DNA of 64,000 nt from Acholoe squamosa (GCA_949317995.1 OX439035.1:81717959-81781958); one strand, 5' to 3'; shown: positions 22,897 through 34,684, numbered from the stretch's first letter. Made by a program: numbers and translations. Notes: generated by a model from the letters alone, not told the origin.

Positions 22897-23961
22897 CCAT
22901 GGGCGGAAAACTAGTCTCTACCACATTCTCAGTGTAGTCCCCTCTAGAAGTATAGACAAGGTGTGACAGTCAGCAAAGTCCCCGGTCTCCCCTGTGTTTA
23001 CACAACCCACCCAATCCACGTGGCTACTTTGCATATGCATTATTCCTAGGTATCTAAACACTCGTGGCGTTCGGGGAATGGCCGAGGTATCAATGCTTGT
23101 TTGTAAGGCCATATCCCTATAGGTCTGCCCCATGTGGGTCAATGTTGATCCTGTAGTGAACTTACTCTGCTCCCAGGTGTAGTAAAGGACTGGTACCTAG
23201 CCAGACCTGGCTTGGGTGGAAGGGGGTGGAGGGAACCAGCTGAGGTGGTGTAGTTAGCGTTCGAGGTCACTCTATCCCACAATGCACTGCATATTGTTAG
23301 AAAACCGCTACCCGAACGCCTCGACTGTACATATAGCTGAAGTCTATAGGTCTGAGTCATTAATTGTCCTATTATTGCCCCAGTGCTGACTTTTAACTTC
23401 TTGAGTGTAAATTATATTTACTATAGGAGTGGCTTGGAAACTGTAGGCAGTCATTCCCCATATGTATGGTCAGGTAGCTACACCATGAGTAGAAATTCCA
23501 TGAGTATTTAACATATCCTAAATAAGACACTGTAATAGCTATACAAAGCTGATACTAATACATATTCTAACTTTATTCTGAAAATAAGGAAGTTATATGA
23601 TTGAACCTAGAAAATAGGCCTTATGAGCCTATTTATCATGTGTATATGAAATGCAAGAGGGTGAGATATTGTCACCTTACCCAACACATACCCAGAGGGC
23701 AATGTAGCTAATTGGATTATTTGCCTGAAGTGGCCTAGACAGAACCAATCGTTAAGTGTGCCCTATCAGCTAACTAAGTGTAAGAGTGCTATGGTCAGAT
23801 GTTGGATACCTGGGGATAATGCATATTCAAAGTAGCCATGTGGATTGGATGGGTTGTGTAAACACAGGGGAGACCGGGGACTTTGCTGACTGTCACACCC
23901 TGTCTATACTACTAGAGGGGACTACACTGAGAATGTGGTAGAGACTAGTTTCCGCCCATGG
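22897..23961. mobile_element. Foldback element N with ~158-bp inverted arms
   Basis: The left arm 22897-23054 (ccatgggcggaaaactagtc ...) is the near-identical inverse of 23805-23961, with only about a dozen differences. The spacer is about 750 bp without an ORF of note. The flanks read tctta on both sides (22891-22895 and 23962-23966), a likely 5-bp target duplication. The right flank also serves as the left flank of the next element. Long arms and low divergence suggest recent activity. Confidence 0.8.
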
Positions 23962-23966
23962 TCTTA

Positions 23967-25417
23967 CACTGAAAAAAAAAAAAACGATCGTCAAATATTA
24001 GTAAGAAGTTAGGAGGTTGAACTAACTTTTTGGCAAAGGTTATCAAAAAGCATGTGTCCAAACTTCCTATCCTATCTTAGCGTTTTTGAACTAACCCTTA
24101 ACAAAATGTTAGCATTTGCCTGACATTATTAGTAATTTGTTAGTCCTTCTACTAAGACTTTCATTTATTGGTAGTATGGAATAGGGCCTGCAATTCTAAT
24201 CTTCTGCAAAAATAATTTATATTTGAATACTATAAACATCAAAACATGGGAAATCTCACATACAGACATGAAGAGTTTAGTTTAAATCACTGAATATATA
24301 TGATACAATTCCTAACCCTTTGAAACTAACCCTTTATTGTAGGTAAGCCACATTGAATATCAGGATTTTGACTCCTGCAACAGAACCTCTTCATTTAAAC
24401 AGCATGTTCTATGCCTCAAATCATTTTTATTTACAACCCCTGAGCTAGGTTGCTCTGAGTTTAATACAAATTCAGAGACTCGGCTCGAATTTTATCTCAC
24501 CTCGTGCCTTCCTTACGGCCGCCACTCAAGGGTGAGAGGTCCCGCGGGTTGTATCCACACCGAAGTGAGATTACCCTTGTGGCGTTGTTGCCCGGACCCT
24601 AGTCTAATGGGGAGGGGGGATGATGGTGACCGCATCTATGGGAAGATAGAAAGCACGCCCCTACACATTTACCGAGGCAATGGTTCTTCAACATCCGTCA
24701 CTACATAGGCATAGTGAGAGATGGACAGGCCTGTTTAAAGTCATTTGTCTGCCATGACCGCCGAGAGACTTTCCAGCACAGCCTAGCCAGAGCAGGGAGG
24801 AACTCAACCGACACCTTACGGCGACGTTTGGAACCACCACTGTGCCCCAGCCGGGCCGGGAACCGAACCCCCGACCTTACGGCCTGTGAGCGGACGCGCT
24901 ACCGACTGCGCCACGCCTCCAACAAATTCAGAGAACTAACAATGTGGATAATGTGTACATTGAATATCCACACAAAAGATGTTTCCATCTTTCTTCCTTC
25001 TTCCTCCAATAATTTATCAATATGTTAGGTGCATTTTATTAAATGTTATATGAGTACAATTGTAAAAGACTTTCTAATTCAAAGGTCATTGAAAATCACC
25101 ATTATATTGACATCCATAGACTATTCTATGATGTGCACATACCAGAAAAAATCCTCATACAAACTGCACTGCCACCTGGTGTGAGAAAAACTACTAACCC
25201 TTAGACAAAACTACTAACCTTGGAAAAGTTACTAACTTTTTACTAATTTTCTCTCTTGACTTAGTCAAGCTAGCTTGTCTGAATAGGTTAGTGAATGTTA
25301 CTAAGCACCTAGCCATTGTTAGTAAAATGTTAGTCCTGTATTAGTCACAGGTGCTAACTAAGATAAGTTAGGGGTTTTGACTAACTTACATGTATATTAG
25401 ATTCTTTTTTTTCAGTG
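23967..25417. mobile_element. MITE A-prime: CACTGAAAA termini, TTAGT/ACTAA arrays, split by a SINE
   Basis: Left cactgaaaaaaaaaaaaa after TA (23965-23966) pairs with right ttttttttcagtg before TA (25418-25419). Subterminal regions are full of ttagtaa, gttagt and actaac words in both orientations. The middle shares blocks with the element at 4431-5318 (aacccctgag, ctctgagttt, aattca, atgtggat). A SINE sits at 24479-24921. Without it the element is about 1 kb. No coding frame. Confidence 0.75.
24479..24921 (-). mobile_element. tRNA-derived SINE with perfect 13-bp target duplication
   Basis: Read on the minus strand from 24921, it begins ggaggcgtggcgcagtcggt (A-box-like tggcgcagtcgg). A B-box-like ggttcggttcc follows about 50 bp later, so the head resembles a tRNA with internal RNA polymerase III promoter. 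A GC-rich body of about 370 bp follows, ending caaggtgagata-like near 24490. Identical 13-mers acaaattcagaga flank it at 24466-24478 and 24922-24934. The perfect flanks and clean boxes mean it is the youngest insertion in this nest. It should need a LINE partner for mobility. Confidence 0.9.
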
Positions 25418-25419
25418 TA

Positions 25420-25556
25420 TCAGTCTTCAACGGCCCATGCCGGAGCTCGCCACAGGAGCTACCGCTACCACTTCCCGGTACCGTACACAGAATGTCCCAC
25501 ATCGCCACCCCCTGAACTCATGCTTTTCCCCATAGAGCCTGCACCGGTTGCAAATC
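25420..25556. other. Short GC-rich segment and left arm of an inverted pair
   Basis: The stretch accggttgcaaatct at its right edge, continued at 26062-26092 (ctcgggccttatgtcgtgga), reappears inverted at 26860-26906 as gcgtgaattcacgagataag ... gatttgcaaccgggtgagac. So a larger inverted-repeat element, of which these are the arms, probably spans 25530-26910 and received the two insertions listed next. Confidence 0.5.
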
Positions 25557-25558
25557 TA

Positions 25559-26055
25559 CGAAGCCCTGGAAAGGACATCTGTTTTCTAGAGTTTGTTTCC
25601 GCAAGAAGTATTTTCGTTTTCGCAAGAAGTATTTTCGTTTCCACAAGAAGTATTTTTTCGTTTCAGTAAGAAGTATTTTCGTTTCAGCAAGTATAGTATT
25701 TCCGTTTCCGCAACTTTTATTTTCGTTTCCGCAATGTTTTATTTCATTTCCGCAAGTTATATTTCATTTCTGCAAATTTTATTTTTCGTTTCCACAACTT
25801 ATATCTTTGTTTCCACATCATAACATCCACAATTGATTGATCATGCACAAAAAAAAAACTACTAAGTTGTGCAACCAAAAGTATAAGTTGCGAAAACGAA
25901 AATAAAGGTTACGAAAACGAAAATAAAGGTTGCAAAAACGAAAATATAAACTTGCAAAAACGAAAATATAAACTTGCAAAAACGAAAATAAAACTTGCGA
26001 AAACGAACTTCAGATAAAAATATGTACAAAACGGATGTCCTCTACAGGGCTCCGT
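25559..26055. mobile_element. MITE H: inverted arrays of a CGTTTTCGCAA-type unit
   Basis: TA (25557-25558 and 26056-26057) flanks inverted termini cgaagccctggaaaggacat and the complement cggagccctgtagaggacat, about 27 bp long. The left half holds some nine units of about 22 bp around ttttcgtttccgcaa. The right half holds six around ttgcgaaaacgaaaa in the opposite orientation. The whole element can therefore fold on itself. No coding capacity. Confidence 0.8.
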
Positions 26056-26107
26056 ACTACCCTCGGGCCTTATGTCGTGGATTCACGCAGACAACAGTAG
26101 GCCTGTA

Positions 26108-26645
26108 CATGGGTAAAAATCGACACGCGCGACACGGCGACATAGGGGGTTGTAAATTTCGTCACGCACGACACGCTACTTTTTGAGATGGACGGACACG
26201 GGAGGAGTGAACAGATTGTAGCACTGGGGGCCAAACCATAAAAATATCCACGTTTCTTCCACGTCTGAACGTGAGACCCAGGTCCAGACGTGCATTTTGA
26301 TACACCTCCACGTTTGAAACGTGATGGTTATGTTTGATCCACGTTTTTGAGTTGATGCACCCTGTATCATTCTTCATTCTTCCTTGCATTTGTCTCAAAA
26401 AGGCCCACAATGCCACTCATACCTACAAAGAACATTCCCTAGCAGTTTCTAATAAAACAATTAAAAACAATTTTTCTAGGTCCAAGTAGAATATTTTCCA
26501 TACTTGGTGATTTAACCTCCACGTTTGGAACGTGGGAAACTTTATGGTTTGCCCCCCTGATGCTAACAGATATAAATAGACATGCGACACACTGCAGTTG
26601 GCTAAATTGGGCACGCCGACACGGCCCTTTTTCTAGGCACCCATG
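26108..26645. mobile_element. MITE I: CATGGGT termini, CGACACG and CACGTTT/AAACGTG words
   Basis: catgggt after TA at 26106 faces acccatg before TA at 26646. Next to both ends are cgacacg/cgtgtcg words, and inside several palindromic ccacgtttgaaacgtg words (26245-26345 and 26518-26540). The short terminal repeat makes the exact boundary less certain. Confidence 0.55.
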
Positions 26646-26944
26646 TATAGGCACAACAGTCTGACAAGTTCCTTCTTTGTGATGTTTACTTCTTTGTCCT
26701 CTGACAAGTCACCAATTTATTTCTCATTTTATATCTGCATATATTTTGATTTAGAACGACTGCTTGATCAGAGAATGTTGAGATGTATCTTTGTATTGAG
26801 CTATGTAAGTTTAAAGTAAACATAACAAAGAGGGAAAATTGGATGGAACCTGGCTGTGGGCTGCGTGAATTCACGAGATAAGGCCCGAGATTTGCAACCG
26901 GGTGAGACTCAATCTGGCCCCAGATCGACCACTAGTATGGGTGT

Positions 26945-27160
26945 GGACCACTAAATTCGACATGGTGACATGGTCATTTCTTAAAATCGACATGTGACAT
27001 GGGCCTTAGTGACATGAGGCAAAAAATTAGTGACATGACATAGGTGCTTTCTTAAAATCGACATGGGACATGGTAGGTTCTTACAGGTGACATGGGACAT
27101 GGGGATCCAAGTGACATGTGACATGACCATTTCTTAAAATCGACATGTCACATAGGGGAC
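26945..27160. repeat. GACATG tandem array
   Basis: Irregular units of about 28 bp around aaaatcgacatgtgacatgg recur at least six times. Left edge tatgggtgtggaccact, right edge a C-run. The words resemble those of the element at 26108 and may be a diverged relative. No gene. Confidence 0.65.
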
Positions 27161-27419
27161 CCCCCCATCCACCCCCCCCCCACTAGTGTGAGTCGTCTCT
27201 GGCACCTAGCGTTTGTGGGTAAAAGAAGTTTTTTTCCGCTGGTTGCTGTAGTGCTTATTTGTAGGCAGGTACCTCGCGTAGTAATCTTCCCCAGAAAATG
27301 GGGACCATCATCCCCATACACGAGAGAGGTATTCCCTAGAATCCCGACCGGGCGAGACTGGGGGAGACTCTATGATGTTCGGGGACACATCTACTCATGC
27401 ACGATAAGATCTAGATCAT

Positions 27420-27628
27420 CCGTAATCTCCCGCGTGTAAGGCGCGTCTTATACGGGGGGGGGTTTAGTTCTCATTGGATCTACAAGGGGGACACCAAGAC
27501 CTTTCTTATGATATCTTACATGCCCCCTTGGTCATAATAGAACATAAGGGGGCCCTTTTTTGAGAATTTTCCAAAACTCTAGGTGCGCCTTATACGCGGG
27601 CTGCGCCTTATACGCGGGAGATTACGGT
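27420..27628. mobile_element. MITE K, copy 1 (CCGTAATCTCCCGCG termini)
   Basis: The left end ccgtaatctcccgcgtgtaa and the right end cgcgggagattacgg are inverted. The word cttatacgcg or its complement recurs next to both ends (gcgcgtcttatacggg; gcgccttatacgcgggctgc). A second copy is at 62420-62656. About 209 bp, no ORF. Confidence 0.8.
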
Positions 27629-28250
27629 AGCCTACGTTTTCTCCAAGATACCCTCTCCCGTACAGAGTGATCTCGGATTGGCAGACCCACACTACGTTTT
27701 CTCCAATTCCCTAATAAGAGCTAAGAGATGCGTTTATTGTAAAACACCGATGATATGTCACCTGAGTTCTGAGTGCACGAAAATGGGTCCTATTTTCTTC
27801 TACTTAGAATATTATGCATTGAATTAACTGTGGGCATTTAAGAATGGATTATTCCCTGCCAGGAATACCCGGGTCTTCGAGGAAAAAGGGTATGATGGTT
27901 GTACATATATGAGGGAAAGGGAATTTATGCAGTCATTGAAAGGCGAAAAAAAAACGACAGGGGAAATATTATGAACAATATTCTATTGGTAAACTGACAT
28001 AGATACCTACCGTTGCATATCGGTACGCGTGATCCTCGTAGTTATAGCCCATTGCCACTGTATGAAAGGAAACAGCGGTAGGCATATAGTATTTCTATAT
28101 TGAATTCGTGGTGACAGATGGAGTGTCTTTATCCCACTGGCCCATGCATCTGAACCATGTGGATATCTGACCGTCAACTATCGTATACAACCAATTTCTT
28201 GCAGGCCTATATATGTATAAAAGGAGCTGTAAACGTTGCCTGGGGGCCTG
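27629..28250. other. Non-coding stretch
   Basis: No gene, RNA or clear repeat is seen between the two MITEs. Confidence 0.4.
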
Positions 28251-28695
28251 GGGGCCTGTCTTTCCCTATCATATGGACAGATACGGACCTCCGTATCTCA
28301 CATATGGACCTCCCTATGTTGGTAGATGAAATACGGCTAGGAGGGTTCCAGGTGGTATCCTAAAAGTGACATATGGACCTCTGTATGTGACATACGGACC
28401 TCCATATGTGATATACGGACCTCCATATGTTACATATGGACCTCCATATATGTATTGTCGTATCTGTTATTATTTTGTATCATTTTAATACATTTTGACA
28501 TAGGGAAAAACAGGGCCTGGTGGTATCCTAAAAGTGATATACGGACCTCCGTATGTGACTTACGGAGGTCTGTATGTTACATACGGACCTCTGTATGTGA
28601 CATACGGAGGTCCGTATGAGTCCGTAAGTATTGTCTGTATCTGCTATGATTTTGTATCATTTTTATATATTTTAACATAGGGAAAGACAGGCCCC
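28251..28695. mobile_element. MITE F: 19-bp perfect termini and two arrays of 21-bp palindromic units
   Basis: ggggcctgtctttccctat (28251-28269) is exactly inverted at 28677-28695. Inside are two arrays of four 21-bp units, 28368-28451 and 28535-28618. Each unit is a near palindrome such as gacatacggacctccatatgt. Each array is preceded by ggtggtatcctaaaagtga. Between them lies a copy of the right terminus (catagggaaaaacagggcc), so the element looks like a tail-to-head dimer that lost inner ends. No ORF. Confidence 0.85.
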
Positions 28696-29813
28696 TGTGT
28701 ACACAGTTGGAGGATAGGAGAAAGAAGGTACTCTGTACTCTGATAGGCATGAAAAGCTGCCAGCAGACTATATTCACTATGTTTTCATGAATGTAGGGCG
28801 ACCGGTGGCCTGTACAATGCCAAACGTTCGCCTTAGAGTTTCTGTATCGTGATATTACATAGAGTTTCTAACTGCGATACTATCGATATTTCTTTTTTTA
28901 ACGTTGGTATCTAAGGTGTTAATTATACGTTTACCACATATTACAGAGTTATAAACTATGCTAGTAGAGATACAAACGTAGATATCAAAGTCAAAATATC
29001 TGATATCAGAGATGAATATTGTGGTGAAATTCTTGAAAATCTCAATTTTCAATAATTGGGCCTAATTAGCCACAATTATCTCAGCTTTTAAAAAGCAACT
29101 TGTGCCTCATTTTGTGAAAACACATTGCGTGTTACAATGGGCTAAACATTGGTCAATAATGTATCCCGCTAGGTCGGAATCTACAGTAAATCATTCTGAG
29201 TGCTGAGCCCAGTATCATCGATTTAGGCCCTATAGATATCAGATTATTTTAACAATATTATGTTGAACAGGGCTTTTAATTTTATAATACACACATAATC
29301 AGACAGAAAGTTTGGCTAAGGAGAAGTATAATTCCATCTATGATTTACACAGTCTAATTCCTTCAGCACATGTCCATACACCTACCTTTTGGGTCTCAAC
29401 TTTGCTTGTTCCTCATGGTGTCAAGGCAGTCCAGCTGCGGCATAAAGAATACACTGCAGAACAGAGAAAGCATCAAAGTCCTCTCTTCAGTACCATCAAC
29501 ATAGGTTGTGTCTCGTTCTTGATCAATAGTACATAATTGGTTACATCTGTTACACCCCGGCCGTCTGCAACCTCTGTGTACGGGAATCTGATTTAAGCTG
29601 AACTAGTACATTTACCAGTTAAGGAAGTTTACCTGAGCGCGGGATTTCCCTCATGAAAGCCCTGGATGTCCTAGAATACTTACCCCACTGAATGGTTCCA
29701 GGGATCTTGAGGGAACACCTTGTAGGGAGGGGGGGTATGTCTGCATTGAATTAGTATCAAACATCTTTCAAGCCTTTCACTTTTTTTCCTTTTGATTGTT
29801 ATCGAAAAAAAAA
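28696..29813. other. Non-coding stretch
   Basis: No gene seen. The word tctgttacaccccggccg at 29547 resembles starts of some LTRs, but no partner is identifiable, so I do not call one. Confidence 0.35.
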
Positions 29814-30556
29814 CACTGAAAACCTGCCGCTATTGGTAAGTCGTCATATATGACGAGTTTAGGGTCGTCAGAGGGTCGTCAAGTCATTATGACTACCCTA
29901 AGTTGTCATACTGACCACCTTGGATTCACTGCTAGTCTGGGTTTGTGCCATGAGAGGGCCCCACTATGCATTTCTGTGATACAAATGATGTAACCCGGGG
30001 TGTATGTTGAGCCTTATCTTTACATTGTTCTTGTCTAATATGAAAAGGAGAATATGGCCAATATTTGACACAAATGAACCTGTGAAAAATAGGCATTTCT
30101 AAGTAGAAGAGGTAGAAAAAAGATGGATAATTTTGGTAATGACACCTCTCTTATGGATATTGCTAGAGTATGACCACTTATTTGAGTGTGGCTATGGTAT
30201 GATACATGTAGGTGGGAGTACTGACAATGTACTATGTCAGACTGTACCACTGCACTCATGATAGTGGGTTGGGAATACCCTCAATAAACTCTTTAATGGT
30301 GGATGAGGTAACGAGATATAACAAAAGAAATGATATTGGGAAAATGTAGAAGACAATACTATATACATATATGTAATTTCTACACAGGACTATATAGCTA
30401 TAAAGGACAGCCATAGTGACGACTTTAGGTTGTCACTGATGATCTAAAGTTGTCACATATGATGACCTTCTGAAGACCTGTAGTTTTGGGTATTGTCAAC
30501 CTGAGTACCTAAAGTCGTCACTATGGACGAGTTCTGGACCATGTAGGTTTTCAGTA
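29814..30556. mobile_element. MITE B: CACTGAAAACCT termini, GTCGTCA arrays
   Basis: Left cactgaaaacctgc is matched by right gtaggttttcagta in inverse. The ends are loaded with gtcgtca, tgacgac and gtcata words (29838-29925 and 30414-30535) in both orientations. The middle is ordinary AT-rich sequence with no ORF. The last base of the right terminus differs and the target site is unclear. Confidence 0.65.
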
Positions 30557-31480
30557 AATCCTAAATCATAATTATGACACAGGTAGGAACAGAAGTACCC
30601 CGGCATGTCCTAATTACAAGTGAAGTTGAAAGATACACATAAAAACAGTCAAATTTCATTTCTAGTTGACGTTAATTACCATTCGTTTCAAAATATGAAT
30701 CAATAGGTCTTCAGGATATTTTACATGTCTAAATCAAATGACTTTCTTAATAGTTCGCCGTCGCCTGACTCTAAAGACCCAGGTAGACCCTCAACCAAAA
30801 ATAAAGATTGGACATTTCGTAAAAGTGACTTAAACAATAACGTCGGCCACCTACCTTACAAACATACTTCTGGCTTAGAAGGTTCTGCAGTAGAATGACA
30901 TGAATACATGTACTCCTGCAATATGCTGAATCGTCCAGGAAGTAATAAGGATGGAAATATCACATGCCTAGATGGAGTCCGTGACTACACTGTTCCATTT
31001 TGTAACGTTTCTTGTCTGGGCTTAGAGATTTGCTACTCTGCTCCAATTCACACAAGACTGCTTACACCAACCGGACGGGCCTCCCTAGCCCACTTAAAAG
31101 GGTCTATTTCTCCTCTTTCCTATCTCCTCAGGATGTGTGTGGTACACATATGCACGGGCACTGACACATTCCTCTGTGAAATTGTGTAATGTTATTCTCG
31201 CCATGAATATGACCTTAGCTGTTGAAATGGCGTTAAACATCTATTACTCACTCACTCACACCAACCAAATAGGACATCGAGGTATTTCCCGATTCTGCAA
31301 CTAAGCGTTTTCCATGAATAAGCAATATATTCTTATTCCATAATAACATCCCTTGTACCCTTAGGGAGCAGCTTGTACTTCATCAAATGTATGTCATAGA
31401 TTAGTCACAATTGCCTTAATAATTATGTAGAGGTACGGTATGTCCTATATATATATTATGGTTCTTTGGCGCAGTGGGTG
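30557..31480. other. Non-coding stretch left of the first Gypsy-like fossil
   Basis: The 93-codon ORF at 30908 shows no recognisable content. Part of this stretch could be the outer portion of the LTR, whose left boundary I cannot place. Confidence 0.35.
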
Positions 31481-32009
31481 AGTCAGCAAGCTGGGTTGAG
31501 CCCTCCACTTGTCGGATAGGTGGCAGCACTAATCTGGGAGGTGAGAGGGTAAAATGTTATGGTGCCACTGTTCCTGCCTATAAAAGGACAGGGGCTCAGC
31601 CACTGTGTCAGAGTTGGCTTGGCCATCTCTGTATTAACAACTAAAGGTTCCAGAAGCATTCGGAACTCAATGAGAACACCTTTCGCTACCTCCGGGTAGC
31701 CGCTACTTGTATGTAGAATAAATCTTGTTGGCATACACCCGAACCACCTTTCATTGACTTATCTGTTATGTGAAACCGAATCCACCACATTGGTGCCGTG
31801 ACCAGTTGGTCGGTTGTATAGCCTGAGCACATAGTGCTCAATCAGGCTGACCAGAGATTGGCTAATAATGCCAATCTGGAACATTCTCAGGAGAATGCAC
31901 AAGCTAGTGTATCCTCCAGAGAACAGGTATGGAGGGATTCGGAACCTCACTATGTAGATAGTGAGGATAACATCGCGGATTCTATCCAAGTGAAACATAA
32001 GGATGTGTA

Positions 32010-34684
32010 ATGGGTCATTCTCATGAACTGTTAGCAGATCAGCATTTAAGACTTGTTATGTTATAAATCTTAGGATTGCTTCGAATTGATTTTCACTGAT
32101 TCTATCAGGTCCACAACATGTTTGGCTACATTTGGGTATATAGTTTTTCCTCTCTATGGACAATATTAACTGTGTGAGAAACAAAAACAGGTGGAAATAG
32201 CATATTTTCAGGTATTTTTCCTTAGTAAGAGAATGCTGTATGGCACAAAAAAATGTAATCAGGAAAGAAAATGCAGCCAATTTCATTATTTTCACATAGA
32301 TTAACAATGAATGAAATGCTGGAGTGCTTTAAACCTCTCATTAGTTCCTAAAATACAGGTAGTGGGCATCAAAATGAGATTTTGTAGTTTTTTGAAGCAT
32401 AAATTGATGAAAAAAGAATCCCTATAACTTTTGCCAAAATTACAATAAATGTCGTCTAGAGGTTACTATGTAACACTTTCTACCTATACACATATGCATT
32501 AAAAAGGAATTGGGAAAATATGGAAAACACTTGCCTCTGTAGCCAATCAAACATTTTCATGGTATATTTGTGTAATATTCCCGAAGCATTGACTAACCCA
32601 GAAACAAAGTTATATATCTCTACATCCCCCATGTTAAGCATATTTAAGTTTTCATTTTACACATAAATATTCTTTGTAATAATGTAAGCAACATATTGAA
32701 ACAAGAGAGATTTGCTATACATACATAAGGTAATAGATCCAAGGTACATTGCATGCAATGTTGACTAACAGCAAAATTCTTGAGGCGTTGAACAACGCAT
32801 AAAAAACAAAAAATATCTACACAGCACCCATGCTGTGTGTATTTACATCATTATTTTGCACATAAATTATCTCTTTCAATGAATAGAACAAAATACTTAA
32901 AAAAGAGAGTTCCTCTATATAATGGGTGGCATAAATCCATGCAGCATGGTGTGTAATGTTGACTGACACTTTAATCTCTCTGAAGCGTTGACTAACGCAA
33001 CAAAGTTATGTACAGCTACAGTTCCAGTGCTCTGTATATATCTAACTACATTAAACCCTCAGCTACATACAATTTCTTTTTGGAAATTTTGCTGTCTATT
33101 TATCATTGAAGTCAATTGTTTACCACATGCTCACAATTGGGCTATAGGTCAGGCTTTTCAAGTGTTACCTTATATAGAGAAAAAAATACATCTAAATTGT
33201 GTTTATGTAGGTCAACGTATTCCCTTCAAAATCATAGTCTGTGTATACATGAGGTTAGCTTACAGCTGTAATGTTGTGGTAATCATTCAATGCATAAATT
33301 GCCTAATCATCAAGAAAATAACAAATAAACAAGATAAGTCTGCTGTACACAGTTTTTCAAGTAAAATGGTCATGGTGCAGTGGGTTATGTTAACCAAGAG
33401 CTAAATTATACTACTTATGAGTGTTTGATATCCATATTAATAGTGCAATCAAGATACTTGTTTCCTACTTTCCTTTCAGCGGAAATATTGAGAATATACT
33501 GGTATTGAAAATAGGAGTGTCATTGATACCAATAGAATTGATGTATTAGCATTTCTGGACTCATGATTATCACATTGACAAAAGCATTACATTGATAAAA
33601 TATGATATGGGCCTCTTTTGCAAGCACAAGCTCTTTTAATTCATGAAAGAATTTTTAAATTATTCCAAATAGAACCAGAATTATGGCCAAATACAATTTT
33701 GGAATCCAGATCCATTGAAAATATGGAATATAGTCAACTGCCTGGTGGCTGAAAATACCTCAGGTCTGAAAAGTGGGAGATCACTTTTGGCTACTGCCCT
33801 AGGATGAGGATCGGTTGTCACTAGTGCTCATATAGGAGCTAAGGAGTGGGAATGGAATTATAATCTACCAGTCCTTTCTTTTTTTTTCCTATGATTTCAT
33901 TCTTTTCTGAATATCGATATGTTTGAAATATCACCACTGTAATAGTGATAATCATCATTGAAATAGATTGCATATTAACAGCACTCCTAACTGAAAACTA
34001 AGTCCCTCATACAATCTGAAGTCAGCACTTTCAAATAATTACAAAGATATTGATTTGAAAAAAAAAATGAATAAAAAGCAAAAGTATAGCTCACCTACTT
34101 CTGAAAATAAGGTAAATTCTACTCTTGTATAGACTATGAAGCGTTGACTAACACATTTATTAACCCCATCTTTAAAGCTAATTCACAGGTATTTAGAGTA
34201 CAAAAGGCCCAACACCCACCCACCATTGGAAGTAGGATAGTCTCTCTATACATTCACGTATAGAATTGAAAGCTTTTAGGGGAATTCCACTATGTGTACC
34301 TATTTGGAAGACATTACAATAAACTGATTACTTTATTCTCTTAACCAAACAAAGATAGCTCAAATTCACCTGTATAAAGAATGTATAAAGAGAGCAACTC
34401 AGCACATGATAATATGAATGAAAATTCTGTGTATATGAGGCATGCCTAAAATAGTAAATGCGTTAGTCAACGCCTCATGCAGTCTTACAATAATTAATAT
34501 AGTACCTTTAGCCAGGTACCATAGCCACAGTTTTCTGAATTGATGTTCCCAATTTGGTATATGAGTAGGCCAAGACCCATAGTATTTCAAGAGAAAAGGA
34601 TTTTTATCGGCTCATAGATCTAAAAATTAGCCCTTTTAAGGTCACCCTCAGGCCATTTGCCAACAGTTCATGAGAATGACCCAT
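32010..34684. mobile_element. 2.7-kb inverted-repeat DNA element M inside the Gypsy gag
   Basis: Termini atgggtcattctcatgaact and its inverse agttcatgagaatgacccat (34665-34684) match over about 24 bp. Both are flanked by GTA (32007-32009 and 34685-34687), a probable 3-bp target duplication. Inside, gcgttgactaacgc or its inverse recurs (about 32585, 32760, 32975, 34140 and 34455). The ORFs are short and unlike any transposase, so it is non-autonomous despite its size. The superfamily is not identifiable from the termini by eye. Confidence 0.8.

Noticed and set aside
24840-24921. tRNA gene on the minus strand
   Set aside because: A- and B-box-like words are present, but they head a 443-bp unit with a target-site duplication. 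The segment is the promoter part of a SINE, not a free tRNA gene.
25593-25823. Ser/Phe-rich repeat ORF
   Set aside because: It is a by-product of the 22-bp CGTTTTCGCAA units in the inverted-repeat element.
28368-28618. CRISPR-like array of 21-bp repeats
   Set aside because: There are no spacers. The units are contiguous and palindromic, lie inside an inverted-repeat transposon, and the genome is eukaryotic.
30908-31189. 93-codon plus-strand ORF as a host exon
   Set aside because: No splice sites, domain or codon signature supports it. It has ordinary chance length.
29547-31788. A single long LTR starting at TGTTACACCCCGG and ending before the primer-site-like word
   Set aside because: No second copy supports that left boundary. 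The start of the right-hand region near 42836 shares only a few bases with it.
32988-33404. 138-codon ORF in the 2.7-kb element as a possible transposase
   Set aside because: The sequence is hydrophobic and Cys-rich with no DDE-like or DNA-binding features, in AT-rich DNA. Likely chance.
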